A stretch of DNA of 64,000 nucleotides from Allorhizobium paknamense (GTDB lineage Bacteria > Pseudomonadota > Alphaproteobacteria > Rhizobiales > Rhizobiaceae), in NCBI RefSeq assembly GCF_030815125.1, contig NZ_JAUSWH010000011.1, forward strand, positions 104,781 through 168,780, written 5' to 3'. The position numbers were made by a program, and so were the translations under genes. Positions 8,469 through 17,852 of this stretch are shown here, in pieces. A model generated the notes under the pieces. It had not been told where the DNA came from. It saw only the letters and a list, made by a program, of their open reading frames with translations, and made no database searches. Numbering within the stretch: the first letter of the stretch is position 1; every line of letters begins with the position of its first letter.

Positions 8469-8705
8469 ATGCTAAGGAAAAAAGGTGAGCATCACGAAAA
8501 ACTGATTGCTAAAAAGCTTACGGGCTTAATGCAAGAGAGAGGTATAGCTGGTATCTCATATAAAAATGATGTCGAAGATGCTGGCAAGACGTCTTATATT
8601 CCATCATTCCCAGTAAAGCCGACTTTATCGATCAGAATGGACGCTGGTCTAACCAGAGAAGAGGTGGCGGCTAATATTGGGGACGGACTTAACTCTAACG
8701 TTTAA
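8469..8705 (+). pseudogene. Possible remnant or short hypothetical protein (78 aa)
   Basis: An ATG-started frame of 78 codons begins MLRKKGEHHEKLIAKKL and contains TREEVAANIGDGL near its end, which resembles the recognition part of a helix-turn-helix. No good ribosome binding site precedes it, and the frame ends abruptly. A second short frame in another phase follows to about 8791 (ending in KIIAE). Together these suggest decayed DNA next to the attachment site rather than a working gene. Confidence 0.25.
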
Positions 8706-8890
8706 GGGGGCGGTTCGTAGCAGGCGCAGCGGCCGCTTTGGCAGGCAGAGAAAGTCGGCGTGAATTGCTCCTCGCCCGCTGCAAAATCATTGCTGAGTAA
8801 AAATGGCCATGGGTCGGACACTAGCGCAGTTCTAGCGCACAGTGATGTATACGGCCTTTATAACAATGGGTTATCGCATACTTCGGCCAA

Positions 8891-8935
8891 TTGAAAATCC
8901 GCGTGTCGGTGGTTCAAATCCGCCTCCGGGCACCA
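8891..8935 (+). other. tRNA-Phe 3' fragment, probable attachment site (att)
   Basis: The sequence reads as the 3' part of an alphaproteobacterial tRNA-Phe. It has an anticodon loop TTGAAAA (GAA), the 3' anticodon stem TCCGC, variable loop GTGTC, a T arm with stem GGTGG/CCGCC around TTCAAAT, the acceptor strand TCCGGGC, and ACCA. The bases before 8891 do not pair with the anticodon stem, so no 5' half exists. Such orphan 3' halves are the duplicated attachment sites left by tyrosine-recombinase islands. Confidence 0.8.
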
Positions 8936-9020
8936 TTTCGTTTTCAAAGTTTATGATCGGTTTAGCCGAAACTCGCCGTTAGGTCGCATTGGTGGCTGAG
9001 GCATGGTTTGCAAGGCTCTC

Positions 9021-9122
9021 AAGCATGTCGCGCAAAAGTGTGCAGCGGTTTTCCGTTCGGAAATGCGGAAAAACAAAAGCTTAAAGCACGTGGCATGATG
9101 CTGATAAGCCGCAACATGTTTT
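9021..9122. repeat. Rhizobial intergenic repeat, family A (long form)
   Basis: This repeat pairs a GCGCAAAAGTGTGCAGCGGTTTT core with a second palindrome (AAAGCACG...CATGTTT). A close copy lies at 26111-26213, and shorter relatives recur through the window. Such elements resemble the RIME-type repeats of Rhizobiaceae. Confidence 0.6.
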
Positions 9123-9207
9123 CGCATCCCGTTACTGTGCTTGCCAAGCACATGAAAAGCCCGCGGATTGCTCCGCGGGCTGAAGGCGTTCAAGAGCTGC
9201 GCGGTTC

Positions 9208-11187
9208 TCAGAACTCTTCCCACTCCTCGCCCTTGGCGGCGGCGTTGATGCCGAGGGCTTTGGCCACCTGGCCGACCATGCGGCGGGCCGGGGAGGCAAC
9301 CGGCTTGGAGCCGGTGGCGGCGGAGGCGGGTTTTCTGGCCGGTTCGGTTGCGGAGCTGGCGCGGGCCGGGGAGCTGCTGGGCGTGCTGACGGCGCGGCCT
9401 TCCAGCTTGAACTGGCTGACCAGTTCGCGCAGGCGGGTGGCTTCGGAAGCGAGGCTGGCGCTGGCGGCCGTGGTTTCTTCCACCATCGCGGCGTTCTGCT
9501 GGGTGGTCTGGTCCATCTGGTTGACGGCGGTGTTGACTTCCGCAAGACCGGTGGCCTGTTCGCGGGCCGAGGTGGCGATGGCGTCCAGCTGCGTGTTGAT
9601 CGAAACCACATGGCTCTCGATCACCTTGAGCGCCTCGCCCGTTGCCGTCACCAGCTTGACGCCGCTTTCCACTTCCTCTGCCGAGTTGCGAATGAGGTCC
9701 TTGATCTCCTTCGCGGCCTGGGCGGAGCGCTGGGCAAGTTCGCGCACTTCCTGGGCCACGACCGCGAAACCTTTACCGGCTTCACCGGCACGGGCCGCTT
9801 CCACGCCGGCATTCAGCGCCAGCAGGTTGGTCTGGAAGGCGATCTCGTCAATCACACCAATGATGTTGGAGATCTGGTTGGAAGACTGCTCGATGCGCTG
9901 CATGGCGTTGACGGCATTTGCCACCACTTCGCCGGACTGGCGGGCCGACTGGTTGGCCTGTACGGCCACCGAACGAGCCTCTTCCGTCCGCTTGGAGGAG
10001 TTCGAGACATTGGTGGTGATCTGATCCAGCGCGGCAGCCGTCTCTTCCAGCGCCGCAGCCTGCTGCTCGGTCCGCTTGGAAAGATCGTTGGCGCTGGAGC
10101 TGATTTCACGCGAGCCGCCATCGATGGAGCCGGTGGCCAGGGCAACGGCGCTCATGGTTTCGGAAAGCTGTTCCACGGTGGCGTTGAAGTCCGAGCGCAG
10201 ACCTTCGAATTCCGAGGCGAACGACTTGGAGAGCCGGACCGTCAGATCGCCCTGCGAGAGAAGCTTCAGGCCCTGGGCAAGACCGCTGGTGGCTTCCGCC
10301 ATGGCTTCGGCGCGCTGACGATCCATTTCCGCCACGCGAGCCCGTTCGGCTTCGCTCAGATTGCGCTGGTTTTCCGCCTCGCGTTCGAGTTCGCGTGCCT
10401 TCAGGCCGTTGTCCTTGAAGACCTGAACAGCACGCGCCATGCTGCCCACTTCATCGCGGCGCTCGGCGCCATCGACATTGGTATTGAGATCGCCGCCTGC
10501 CAGTCGTTCCATGGTTCCGGCAAGAGCACGGATCGGCATCACCAGCCAGGAGCGGATGGCGAAGAAGCCGATGGTCATGACCAGAATCATCCCGGCAATA
10601 ACCCCAGCAACGGTGATCTGCTTCGTGGTGATGGCGTCGGCACTCAGCTCATCGCTGCGTTGGCTTGTTGTCTCAATCACTTCGGTAGTCGTATTGGTAA
10701 ACCTAGGTGCAAGTGCGGAAAATCCCGGCTGGCACTCTTTCAAGAAAACTGCCTGGGATGCCGCGACATCTGCTTCCGTGGTTGCGTTTGTAGCAAGAGC
10801 GAAAGCGTTGGCGCAGGTGTCGTTCAGCAATTTCAGCCCGTCGGCCTTGAGGACGGGAATATTCGTGTTGGCCGGAAGGGCCTGGATGGCGGTGTCCATA
10901 AATTTGGCAAAATTATCGCGGGATGAGGTGTATTCCTTCATGGCCTTATCGTTTCCTTCCTGCGTTCGGGACATCAGCAGGTCACCGAGTGCAGCACGAG
11001 CACCCTGAAGGGAACGGTTTGAGCGGGCCATGAAAATAGAAGCCTTTGCTTCCTTATCCAGCAGATTGCTGTAGGCTTGGTCAATGTCGGTAATTTTCAT
11101 GCTGGCGTAGCCGGCAACGCCGAGCGCAAACAGGCCGAACAGAGCCATAATCGACAGGAATTTGCCGATAATCGGGATATTCTTCAT
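9208..11187 (-). CDS. mcp: Methyl-accepting chemotaxis protein with CheR-tether tail
   Basis: This 659-residue inner-membrane chemoreceptor has a TM1 at about residues 8-28, a periplasmic helical-bundle sensor (about 29-190) and a TM2 at about 193-212. A HAMP domain follows, then the cytoplasmic signalling hairpin with the nearly invariant tip [16 protein letters not shown] and [16 protein letters not shown]. It signals to CheA/CheW and is methylated by CheR. The protein ends in EEWEEF, which resembles the C-terminal pentapeptide (NWETF-like) that docks CheR/CheB in high-abundance receptors. A proline/alanine-rich linker precedes the tail. The ligand cannot be deduced. It is monocistronic and divergent from the next gene. 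Confidence 0.93.
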   Translation of the reverse strand: MKNIPIIGKFLSIMALFGLFALGVAGYASMKITDIDQAYSNLLDKEAKASIFMARSNRSLQGARAALGDLLMSRTQEGNDKAMKEYTSSRDNFAKFMDTAIQALPANTNIPVLKADGLKLLNDTCANAFALATNATTEADVAASQAVFLKECQPGFSALAPRFTNTTTEVIETTSQRSDELSADAITTKQITVAGVIAGMILVMTIGFFAIRSWLVMPIRALAGTMERLAGGDLNTNVDGAERRDEVGSMARAVQVFKDNGLKARELEREAENQRNLSEAERARVAEMDRQRAEAMAEATSGLAQGLKLLSQGDLTVRLSKSFASEFEGLRSDFNATVEQLSETMSAVALATGSIDGGSREISSSANDLSKRTEQQAAALEETAAALDQITTNVSNSSKRTEEARSVAVQANQSARQSGEVVANAVNAMQRIEQSSNQISNIIGVIDEIAFQTNLLALNAGVEAARAGEAGKGFAVVAQEVRELAQRSAQAAKEIKDLIRNSAEEVESGVKLVTATGEALKVIESHVVSINTQLDAIATSAREQATGLAEVNTAVNQMDQTTQQNAAMVEETTAASASLASEATRLRELVSQFKLEGRAVSTPSSSPARASSATEPARKPASAATGSKPVASPARRMVGQVAKALGINAAAKGEEWEEF

Positions 11188-11429
11188 GTCTCTCTCCCAT
11201 GAGGACGTAAATCTGTTGTCTGCTCCTGTATATGATGAAGCGCTTAATAAGATGTATATGCATTAGGTAACCTTGAATATTTATGGGATTTTGCAGTTGC
11301 AGTCTCGGCATGAGCAATCGCCAATCGCAAGTTGTTCGAGGTTCAGGCGCTTATCCGCCAGAGAATCCGGTTCCCCCTTTTGCCGAAAATGCTTTATGAC
11401 AGGCCGTTTGCTGGAGTTGCCTTACAATC

Positions 11430-12275
11430 ATGCTGCCTGATGCTGGACAGCCCAAGCCTGGGCCGGGAGACCCTCGGTCTGACCGTGGCAGCCGCCGTGG
11501 CGGCAGGGTGGTATTTGTCGCGCTGTTGCTGGTCATGCTTTTGGGACTGACGCTGACGGTGCTGCTGGCCAACGATCAGCGGCATTTGAAGGCCTTGCTG
11601 GCTTATCTCCCTCTCTCTTTCTCGGCCCCTCAGGTGGAGGATGAGCCGGTTGCTTTGCGCGGCCGCCGGTTGCCGCCGCTCTCGGTGCGGGTGCCTGCGG
11701 GCATTTTCAAACCGCCGCCGCTTCTTGAGCGGGCGGTGTTCCTGCGGCGCTTCAGGCTGCGGGGGGCGGATTTCTGCGCGGATATGCAGGCGGTGGGCCT
11801 TGCCAATGGTGGCTGGAACCGAAGCGCTTTCGAGCAGGGCGCTTTTGAATGCATCAGCGAAAAAACCGAGGCGGCACCGCGGCCAGATGCCGATCCACCC
11901 TCCTTCTTCATGGTGGTCCGGGGTGATTCGTCAGGACAGATCGTGCAGATCCGCCTGAAGATCGTGGAGCCCGGCGAAAGCGGCGAGGTGCGCAGGCGTT
12001 TCGATGCTGCGCTGGATCTGATGTTGAAAAAGACCGGCTGGCTGGATTTTGCCGATACGGTGGCCCGCATGCGGCGGCTCGATCCGGTGGAGGTCAATCA
12101 CTTTGGCATTGGTTTCAAGATGACCAAGGAGTTCATGGGGCCGCACCGCTACAATATATCGATGATGCTGGAGGACGATGGCGAACTGGATCGCCGCACC
12201 CGCGCCATTCTCCAGGCCAGACCCACGCTTGCGCCGCCGCACCGTGAAACCTCGCTCTGGCCGTTGCGGCCCTGA
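11430..12275 (+). CDS. Membrane-anchored conserved rhizobial protein (DUF6030-like)
   Basis: This 281-residue protein has an Arg-rich N-terminus, one membrane helix (about residues 26-48) and a long extracytoplasmic part. That part contains DFCADMQAVGL and a conserved-looking block around FGIGFKMTKEFMGPHRYNISM. I associate it with the DUF6030 proteins of Rhizobiaceae, but from memory only. No enzymatic motif is visible. It starts at ATG 11430 with GGAG about 14 bases upstream and ends before a strong bidirectional terminator. Its place beside chemotaxis and flagellar genes is suggestive, but a motility role is unproven. Confidence 0.75.
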   Translation: MLPDAGQPKPGPGDPRSDRGSRRGGRVVFVALLLVMLLGLTLTVLLANDQRHLKALLAYLPLSFSAPQVEDEPVALRGRRLPPLSVRVPAGIFKPPPLLERAVFLRRFRLRGADFCADMQAVGLANGGWNRSAFEQGAFECISEKTEAAPRPDADPPSFFMVVRGDSSGQIVQIRLKIVEPGESGEVRRRFDAALDLMLKKTGWLDFADTVARMRRLDPVEVNHFGIGFKMTKEFMGPHRYNISMMLEDDGELDRRTRAILQARPTLAPPHRETSLWPLRP

Positions 12276-12292
12276 ATTTTTCAAGGAAGCCT

Positions 12293-12399
12293 ACTGCATA
12301 ATTCCTTAAATCGGAATCGATTTAAGGATAAAATTATGCAGCAGATGTAAAGCGTTACAGCGAACCTTTGTGCGCCATGTATGGCGCACGGCGCTGTAG
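12293..12399. repeat. Intergenic repeat, family B
   Basis: The element begins TGCATAATTCCTTAAATCGG and contains a TTAAATCG...CGATTTAA palindrome and a TGCATAATT...AATTATGCA outer stem. A TGTAAAGCGTTACAGCG block and a GTGCG...CGCAC hairpin follow. Related copies are at 53033-53138, within 54262-54604, and partly at 32774-32838. Confidence 0.7.
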
Positions 12400-12406
12400 A
12401 GACACG

Positions 12407-12434
12407 AAAACGGCGGCACAGGGCCGCCGTTTTT
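12407..12434. terminator. Bidirectional rho-independent terminator
   Basis: A GC-rich stem (CGGCGGC...GCCGCCG) is flanked by an A run on the left and a T run on the right. It can therefore end both the plus-strand DUF6030-like gene and the minus-strand gene facing it. Confidence 0.85.
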
Positions 12435-12467
12435 CAAGATCGTGAGCGGTTTCACCGCAAAGCGTGA

Positions 12468-12911
12468 TCAAGCCGCAAGGCTGGGCTGGGAACGGCTGGG
12501 CACAAAACGTGCCTCCGCGAGACTTCTTTCGAGAAACGCCGTGTTTTCCTCTGGATCTTCCGAGGGATTGAGGAAGGAGATATGGTTGATCTCCAGTCCT
12601 GCGTAGTCATTGGTCAGCGTCAACTGGGCGTAGACGGTGACATCCCTCGGCTTTATTTCCAGATCCAGCACGACTTCCGGAACGTCGCCCCACTCCAGCT
12701 TATAGTTTCCGCCGGAGCCGAAATTCACGGTGCCCGGATGGAAGTATAACTCTGCTGCGGAAGAGACAAGATCGGAGAGATTGCCGAAAAACTCGAACCG
12801 GATAAGCGAAATCAGGTCGGCCGCATCAAGCAGCCGCAACTCAGAGGCGACAGGACTAATAGCTTCGGCAACAATCTTTTCGCGGGCTGTTGTATATTCG
12901 CATTTTCTCAT
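12468..12911 (-). CDS. Conserved hypothetical protein co-transcribed with flhB
   Basis: This 147-residue soluble protein has no signal peptide or membrane helix. The N-terminal third is helical and acidic. The rest alternates strands (KLEWGDVPEVVLDLEIKPRDVTVYA) and resembles a small beta sandwich. I recognise no family. Its start lies only 5 bases after the stop of flhB on the same strand, so it is the last gene of the flhB transcript, ended by the terminator at 12407-12434. A flagellar function is inferred from this position only. Confidence 0.7.
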   Translation of the reverse strand: MRKCEYTTAREKIVAEAISPVASELRLLDAADLISLIRFEFFGNLSDLVSSAAELYFHPGTVNFGSGGNYKLEWGDVPEVVLDLEIKPRDVTVYAQLTLTNDYAGLEINHISFLNPSEDPEENTAFLERSLAEARFVPSRSQPSLAA

Positions 12912-12916
12912 GTCTT

Positions 12917-14008
12917 TTAGCGTATCCGCCTCTTTTTCTTGGCCTCCGCAGCGTAAAGTCTCTGCACCAGTTCTGCGACGGCCTTGTAAAATACTGGTGG
13001 AATGACACTATCCACCGAGACTTGCGCAAACATGGAGCGGGCCAGGGGCGGATCCTCAAAAATCGGGATATTGTTTTCCTGGGCAATTTCGCGGATTTTC
13101 AGGGCAATCAGGTCCTGGCCCTTGGCGATCACCATCGGCGCCTGCATTTCCTCACGCACATAGCGCAGCGCCACGGCATAGTGCGTGGGGTTGGTAATGA
13201 CCAGCGTGGCGCGCGGCACGTTCTGGATCATGCGCCGGCGGGCGCGGTCGCGCTGGGCGGAGCGCTGGCGGGACTTGATGATCGGGTCGCCCTGGGTCTG
13301 CTTGTTTTCCTCCTTCACTTCCTGCTTGGTCATGCGCATCTGCTGATACCAGTGGTATCGCTGCCAGAGAATGTCGACCGCCGCCAGAAGCCCGGTGGAA
13401 AGAAGGAGAATGATCACCATCTCGCGGATGATGGCTGACAGTTTGACGAAAATGACCTGCGGATCGGAAAACATCGCGTCCAGCGCGCCGAAATATTGTC
13501 CGCGCATCGACAGGAACATGATGACCGAGACGGCAATGATCTTGAAGAGCGATTTGCCGAACTCCACCATGCCCGGCACGGAAAACATCCGTCCCAGGCC
13601 CTTCACCAGACTGATTCGCTCGAATTTCGGCTGGATGCGGTCCAGCACAAAGCCCGGCAGATGCTGGGCGAAGGATTGCGTGAGGCCAAAGCCCATCAGA
13701 AGCAACAGGATCGGCGCCAGGACGGCGGCCATCTTCCAGCCGAGATAGGTGAACAAGGAAAGCACGTCGGTGGGGGTGGTCAGCCGCCACTGGTCCGGCT
13801 GCTCGAAGAGATCCTTGAGGGTCGCCGCCATGGAGGCGGCCGCCTGCGGCAGGAAGAACACGACATAGATGTAGAAGGCCAGCATGGCCGCAAACAGCGG
13901 CGCTTCGCGCGAAATCGGGATATTGCCCTTTTCCGCCGCGTCCCGAAGTTTTTTCTCTGTCGGGTTTTCTGTTTTACTGTCCTGGTCGTCGTCGCCGTCT
14001 TCCGCCAT
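12917..14008 (-). CDS. flhB: FlhB, flagellar export gate protein
   Basis: This 363-residue protein begins with the hydrophilic [11 protein letters not shown] signature and has four membrane helices in residues 30-215. The cytoplasmic domain contains the autocleavage motif NPTH (about residue 272). FlhB forms part of the export gate with FlhA/FliPQR, and its self-cleavage switches export from rod/hook to filament subunits. It is separated from fliG upstream by a hairpin-containing gap of about 220 bases, suggesting its own promoter, and leads into the 147-residue gene. fliPQR and flhA lie elsewhere in this window. Confidence 0.96.
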   Translation of the reverse strand: MAEDGDDDQDSKTENPTEKKLRDAAEKGNIPISREAPLFAAMLAFYIYVVFFLPQAAASMAATLKDLFEQPDQWRLTTPTDVLSLFTYLGWKMAAVLAPILLLLMGFGLTQSFAQHLPGFVLDRIQPKFERISLVKGLGRMFSVPGMVEFGKSLFKIIAVSVIMFLSMRGQYFGALDAMFSDPQVIFVKLSAIIREMVIILLLSTGLLAAVDILWQRYHWYQQMRMTKQEVKEENKQTQGDPIIKSRQRSAQRDRARRRMIQNVPRATLVITNPTHYAVALRYVREEMQAPMVIAKGQDLIALKIREIAQENNIPIFEDPPLARSMFAQVSVDSVIPPVFYKAVAELVQRLYAAEAKKKRRIR

Positions 14009-14132
14009 GGCGGGTCTCGCTCTCTTTGCGCTGGAGCGTTCCGTTCGTTACGGCATGATCCTCAAATCGATCCCGGTCTGGGTATCATGCCGGAGGTGGA
14101 GCGCCACCTTCCGACCAACATATCCAATACAA

Positions 14133-14173
14133 GAAGGCCGGGAGAGGGTAGCCTTCCTCTTCCCGGCCTTCAA
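14133..14173 (-). terminator. Hairpin after fliG
   Basis: A long stem (GAAGGCCGGGA...TCCCGGCCTTC) lies between the end of fliG and the start of flhB. In minus-strand sense it is followed by a short T-containing stretch, so it probably ends the motA-fliM-fliN-fliG transcript. Confidence 0.6.
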
Positions 14174-14225
14174 TCTTCAAAGTTTATCAGGCGGGCCTTA
14201 TCAACAAGCCGCCAGCATCCCGCAA

Positions 14226-15284
14226 TCAGGCTGCCGCCGTGCCGCTATCGCCATCCTTCTTTTCGGCTTCCGGATCCTTGAGCTGGATCTGACCGGCATT
14301 GGCAAGGCGAATGGCTTCCTGCGCCACGGCACGCCGCGCCATGGCAATCTCGCGCGGGTTGATGCCGGTGGTGCCGGATTGCAGATCCGACTCGATCATG
14401 CGGCGCGAACGCGGGCTGATGGCGGAAAGCACGCATTCGCGGATGTCCACCGAGGCGCCACGCAGCGCCATGGTGATGATATCGCCGGAAATGTCGTTGA
14501 GCAGCATGACGCGGCTGCGCTGCGGCATGGCCAGCAGGTCTTCGAACAGGAAGATCTTCGGGCGAACCTTGGTGGCGGATTCCTTGCTGATCGATTCGAG
14601 CGATTCGAGCAACGTATCCACCTGCGGCTTTTCCAGCTCGTTCATCAGTTCGGCCACCTTGGCGGTGCCGGTGGAATTGCGCTCGGCGTCGATTTCGTTG
14701 ATCAGTTCGATCACGCGGTTTTCGATGATCTGGGCAGCCTGCGGGCTGACATTCTTCAGGTTGACCGTACGGTTCATGATGTCGGCGCGGCGGCTGTCCG
14801 GCAGCTTGATCAACACCTTGGCGCCGAAGGAAGACGGCAGCATGGAGAGGATATAGGCCACTGTCTGCGGATGTTCGCGCATCAGGAACTTGGCGATGAA
14901 GTCCGGATCGGCATCCTGCAGGCGGTCCCAGATGGAGGTTTCATAGGACTGGAAGGCGGTGCGGCGGCCAAGCAGCCCGTCCACCTCTTCCGGCGTCAGG
15001 CCTTCCTCGAGGATTTCCTCGATGGCCTTGGCATTGTCCATCAGGCCCGTTCCTTCGGTGAACAGGTCCTCGAATTCATTGACGAGTTCGGCGAGTTCAT
15101 CCGGCGGAATGGTTCTCAGCGTCTGGGCCGAGGCGATGATGGTCTGCAATTCCGCCTGGGTGAAATATTTCAGCAATTTTCCGGCCACGCCCTTGCCCAT
15201 GGCCAGCAGCACGGCCGCCGCCTTGTCCGCCTGGCTCAAGGGCTTGCCCGCCAGCGGGCCGCCGAAATCGTCAAAGTCCATCAT
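14226..15284 (-). CDS. fliG: FliG, flagellar rotor/switch protein
   Basis: This 352-residue cytoplasmic protein has three helical domains (N, middle, C). The middle-domain EHPQTVAY motif is at about residues 134-141, and a charged C-terminal helix region (residues 230-300) meets the stator. FliG couples MotA to the MS ring and to FliM and generates torque. In rhizobia, rotation is unidirectional and speed-controlled. The gene follows fliN after 28 bases and ends the motA-fliM-fliN-fliG unit. The extra C-terminal tail (EAEKKDGDSGTAAA) is low complexity. Confidence 0.96.
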   Translation of the reverse strand: MMDFDDFGGPLAGKPLSQADKAAAVLLAMGKGVAGKLLKYFTQAELQTIIASAQTLRTIPPDELAELVNEFEDLFTEGTGLMDNAKAIEEILEEGLTPEEVDGLLGRRTAFQSYETSIWDRLQDADPDFIAKFLMREHPQTVAYILSMLPSSFGAKVLIKLPDSRRADIMNRTVNLKNVSPQAAQIIENRVIELINEIDAERNSTGTAKVAELMNELEKPQVDTLLESLESISKESATKVRPKIFLFEDLLAMPQRSRVMLLNDISGDIITMALRGASVDIRECVLSAISPRSRRMIESDLQSGTTGINPREIAMARRAVAQEAIRLANAGQIQLKDPEAEKKDGDSGTAAA

Positions 15285-15312
15285 GGTCTTTCCTCTCTGG
15301 CCCAGAATAGGG

Positions 15313-15963
15313 TCAGGACGCCTTGCTGCCCAATACTTCGATCAGCTTCACGCCGAATCGCGTGTCGTCATTTTCTAAAACAGTAATCTCACCACGGGCA
15401 ATCCGTCGACCATTTACCATGATCTCCACAGGTTCGCCGATCTTTTTGTCAAGCGCGATGGTTGCGCCTTCCTCGAGATTCATCAATGCCGCCACCGGCA
15501 TACGGCTGGAGCCGAGCACGATCTGGACATCGATCGGGATATCCATGATGAGGTCGAGATTGGCATTGAGCGCGCTGCCCGGCGCCTGGTGGTTTTCCTG
15601 CCCGCCGAAGGATGAGGTGCCGCCGAAATCGGAGCCACCGAAATCCGAACCGCCCAGATCCGATCCGCCCAGATCCGAACCGCCAAGATCGGCGCCACCG
15701 AAATCGGAGCCGCCGAAATCACTGCCGCCAAAATCGGAACCACCGAGATCGGCCGCGCCCGCGCCACCGCCGAAGTCGCTTTCGAAATCGGACAGCCCGC
15801 CGCCGGCGGCATCGCTGCCGAAATCGCCGAAATCGCCGAGCGTTCCGTCACTATCGCTTTTCAGGACGCCGCGCAGATCATCGATCGCCTGATCGAGATC
15901 ATTTTCGCCCACCGGCATCGCCAGTGCGTCATCTTCCGTTTGAGGTGTCTTTTTCGGTGCCAT
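15313..15963 (-). CDS. fliN: FliN, C-ring switch protein with expanded Gly-Ser-Asp repeat
   Basis: This protein of about 216 residues is larger than typical FliN (130-190). The C-terminal 80 residues form the SpoA domain ([11 protein letters not shown] ... [10 protein letters not shown]) that builds the C ring with FliM. Residues about 35-125 are low complexity, dominated by pentapeptides of the form G-G-S/A-D-F/L (about a dozen units). I chose ATG 15963 because [12 protein letters not shown] is a normal rhizobial start and AAAGGGAA lies upstream. An in-frame codon at 16002 is less likely. The repeat is the odd feature: its DNA is also near-repetitive and could vary in length by slippage. Confidence 0.93.
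   Translation of the reverse strand: MAPKKTPQTEDDALAMPVGENDLDQAIDDLRGVLKSDSDGTLGDFGDFGSDAAGGGLSDFESDFGGGAGAADLGGSDFGGSDFGGSDFGGADLGGSDLGGSDLGGSDFGGSDFGGTSSFGGQENHQAPGSALNANLDLIMDIPIDVQIVLGSSRMPVAALMNLEEGATIALDKKIGEPVEIMVNGRRIARGEITVLENDDTRFGVKLIEVLGSKAS
15605..15760. repeat. Coding 15-bp tandem repeat within fliN
   Basis: Units of about 15 bp reading GATCCGAACCGCCAA and variants recur about ten times with single-base changes. They encode Gly-Gly-Ser-Asp-Phe/Leu pentapeptides. The phase is kept throughout, so unit gain or loss would preserve the reading frame. Confidence 0.8.
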
Positions 15964-16026
15964 GAAATCATTATTCCCTTTGAAACTTGCCTCAACCTGC
16001 ACTTCTAAAAAGGCAGGGCATGCGCG

Positions 16027-16974
16027 TCAGGTCATCAGGTGACGCAGAATATCATCGTCGGAACTGTGGGTGGACTTCACCCGGACCGTGTATCGGTCGC
16101 CCGCCCGGCCGAATTCGCAGGTGTAAAGCTCCTTGCCATGGGCGCTGACATCGACGCTGACATCCCCCTTCTCCAGGAAGGGAATGACATCGCCCACGGC
16201 GAGCTTCGAAATCGTCTCCAGCGCCAGCGACTGCAGGCGGATGCGTGCCTCCAGCGTCACCTGCGACTTGCGCACCTGTTCGGCGAGCTGTTCGGCCCAT
16301 TCCTTGCGGGCGCGCGAGGTCTGGTTCTTCGACTTCGGCGCGGTGACCTGGGTTTTCAGCAGGGCCTTTTGCGGAATGACCAGTGCGAAATCCGAAACGA
16401 CCTTGCCGAGCTTGATGCTCATATGGATCAGGGCGCCGAATTCATCGACATGGTCGGCCTCGGGTTTCTTACGATCTTCCCAGTTATAGGGCCGTTCGAA
16501 AATCGGTTCGAAACCACCGGCGGCATTGACGCCGGAGCGCAGCACATTGGCAATGCGCTCGAAAACCATCACGGCCAGATCCAGCTCGATATCCGAGAGA
16601 GGGCGCTTGATCGGCTCCTGGATGAAATCCGGGAGCGCCCCCAGCAGGTTTTCCATCAGCGTGATGATGAAGCCGTTGCCGCAGGCCATGACGAAATTCG
16701 GCGACCAGTTGCGCAAAGACGTATCCGCCAGAACGAAATTGTCGCCAAGCCCGGTGACGAGATCGGTGATCAGCCCGGATTTGTGGTCCAGATAACCGAC
16801 CTCGATGGTGAGGTTGGTTTCGCTATGAAAGACGTCCGGCAGGAATTCGCTGTAGAGATGCCCGAAATCCTGGCACAGCTTCTCCACCGTCTTGGCGTCG
16901 CCGAGGCCGCCGGTCAGCCGCGCCAGCAGGGCGTGGTCCATGGCAGGGTGAGAGGACGAGGTTTGCGCGTTCAT
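16027..16974 (-). CDS. fliM: FliM, flagellar switch protein
   Basis: This 315-residue protein has the CheC-like middle domain and a C-terminal SpoA domain (LAVGDVIPFLEKGDVSVDV). FliM links CheY binding to the rotor. The N-terminus reads MNAQTSSSHPAMDHALLARL and shows no LSQxEIDALL-type CheY-binding peptide, a departure from the enterobacterial protein that fits the unusual rhizobial mode of motor control. It follows motA with a 2-base gap and precedes fliN by 63 bases. Confidence 0.93.
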   Translation of the reverse strand: MNAQTSSSHPAMDHALLARLTGGLGDAKTVEKLCQDFGHLYSEFLPDVFHSETNLTIEVGYLDHKSGLITDLVTGLGDNFVLADTSLRNWSPNFVMACGNGFIITLMENLLGALPDFIQEPIKRPLSDIELDLAVMVFERIANVLRSGVNAAGGFEPIFERPYNWEDRKKPEADHVDEFGALIHMSIKLGKVVSDFALVIPQKALLKTQVTAPKSKNQTSRARKEWAEQLAEQVRKSQVTLEARIRLQSLALETISKLAVGDVIPFLEKGDVSVDVSAHGKELYTCEFGRAGDRYTVRVKSTHSSDDDILRHLMT

Positions 16975-16976
16975 GA

Positions 16977-17852
16977 TCAGGCCGCCTTTTCGTTGCCGCC
17001 GCCTGGATTCATCATTTCCTGCTCGACCGCATCGATGGAGGGCCGTTCATAGGAGGAAATGGTCTTGCGGCCATATTCCAGCGCCACCTGCGGAACCGAA
17101 CCATTCATATAGGCCAGAAGCGTCTGCTTGACGATGATATAGAGGCGATGCTGCTTGGTGCGGACGATCTTGATCTGCGAGGTGAGCGGGTTGCAAAGGC
17201 AGTAGGACAGGAAGATACCGAGCATGGTGCCGACGAGAGCGGCGCCGATGAGGCCGCCCAGAACCTCCGGCGATTCGTTGATCTTCGCCATGGCCTTGAT
17301 AACCCCGAGAACGGCGGCGATGATACCGATGGCCGGGAAGCTGTCGCCGATGGCCAGGATGGAGTTGTAGGGTTTCATCTTGTCATGGAGGATGGTGTTG
17401 ATTTCCTCATCCATGAGCGCTTCGATTTCGTGGCTGCGGGCATTGCCGATGATGATCAGGCGGACATAGTCGCAGATGAAGGCGGTCAATTCCTTGTTTT
17501 TCAGAACTGACGGCGCAACCTGGAAGATCGAGGACTCCTCCGGGTTGTCGATATGGGCTTCGATCTCGTTGCGCGACTTGGTGCGCAGGTCACGCATCAG
17601 CGAATAGAGAACGCCAAGCACGTCGAGATAGGCGCGCTCCTTGGGAATGGCGTTCTTGAACGCCTCCCCGATGGCCTTGCCGGAATCCTTCACCACCTTC
17701 ATCGGGTTGCCCATGATGAAAGCGCCGACGCCGGCACCGCCGATGATCACAAGTTCGAACGGTTGGACAAGGACCTCGATGTGGCCGCCCATGGCCATGA
17801 AGCCGCCAAGCACACAGCCAACGGTAATGATGAATCCGATGATGATGTTCAT
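16977..17852 (-). CDS. motA: MotA, flagellar stator proton-channel subunit
   Basis: This 291-residue inner-membrane protein has four membrane helices (about 3-20, 30-50, 168-190 and 200-222). A cytoplasmic loop between helices 2 and 3 carries the charged residues that push on FliG. MotA forms the stator with MotB, which lies 16 kb away in another operon as in Sinorhizobium. It is the first gene of motA-fliM-fliN-fliG and is divergent from flgF, with a 293-base shared promoter region (17853-18145). Confidence 0.95.
   Translation of the reverse strand: MNIIIGFIITVGCVLGGFMAMGGHIEVLVQPFELVIIGGAGVGAFIMGNPMKVVKDSGKAIGEAFKNAIPKERAYLDVLGVLYSLMRDLRTKSRNEIEAHIDNPEESSIFQVAPSVLKNKELTAFICDYVRLIIIGNARSHEIEALMDEEINTILHDKMKPYNSILAIGDSFPAIGIIAAVLGVIKAMAKINESPEVLGGLIGAALVGTMLGIFLSYCLCNPLTSQIKIVRTKQHRLYIIVKQTLLAYMNGSVPQVALEYGRKTISSYERPSIDAVEQEMMNPGGGNEKAA

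Larger units (their letters stand above)
7745..8890. other. Gene-poor right edge of the island
   Basis: Between the helicase gene and the tRNA-Phe fragment there is no long gene. It should contain the promoter of the minus-strand operon. A TTGACG hexamer occurs on the minus strand about 60 bases upstream of the helicase start, but I cannot assign a -10. The rest holds the three weak small frames listed separately and AT-rich sequence. Confidence 0.5.
1..8935. mobile_element. Genomic island integrated at tRNA-Phe (left end outside window)
   Basis: The right boundary is a 45-bp 3' fragment of tRNA-Phe (8891-8935) that has no 5' half, the usual scar left when an island integrates by recombination in the 3' end of a tRNA gene. 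Inside are a tyrosine recombinase, sporadically distributed genes (TIGR04141-like, DarT-like, DraG-VOC) and broken-looking small frames. The DNA is visibly AT-richer than the flagellar genes that follow. The left end and the intact tRNA-Phe copy are not visible, so the extent to the left is unknown. Confidence 0.6.

Noticed and set aside
8891..8935. A complete functional tRNA gene
   Set aside because: Bases 5' of the anticodon loop do not pair with the 3' anticodon stem and no D arm or 5' acceptor strand (GCCCGGA) is present.
15605..15760. Repeats in fliN considered as CRISPR or regulatory iterons
   Set aside because: They are in frame, 15 bases long and encode a continuous peptide repeat inside fliN.
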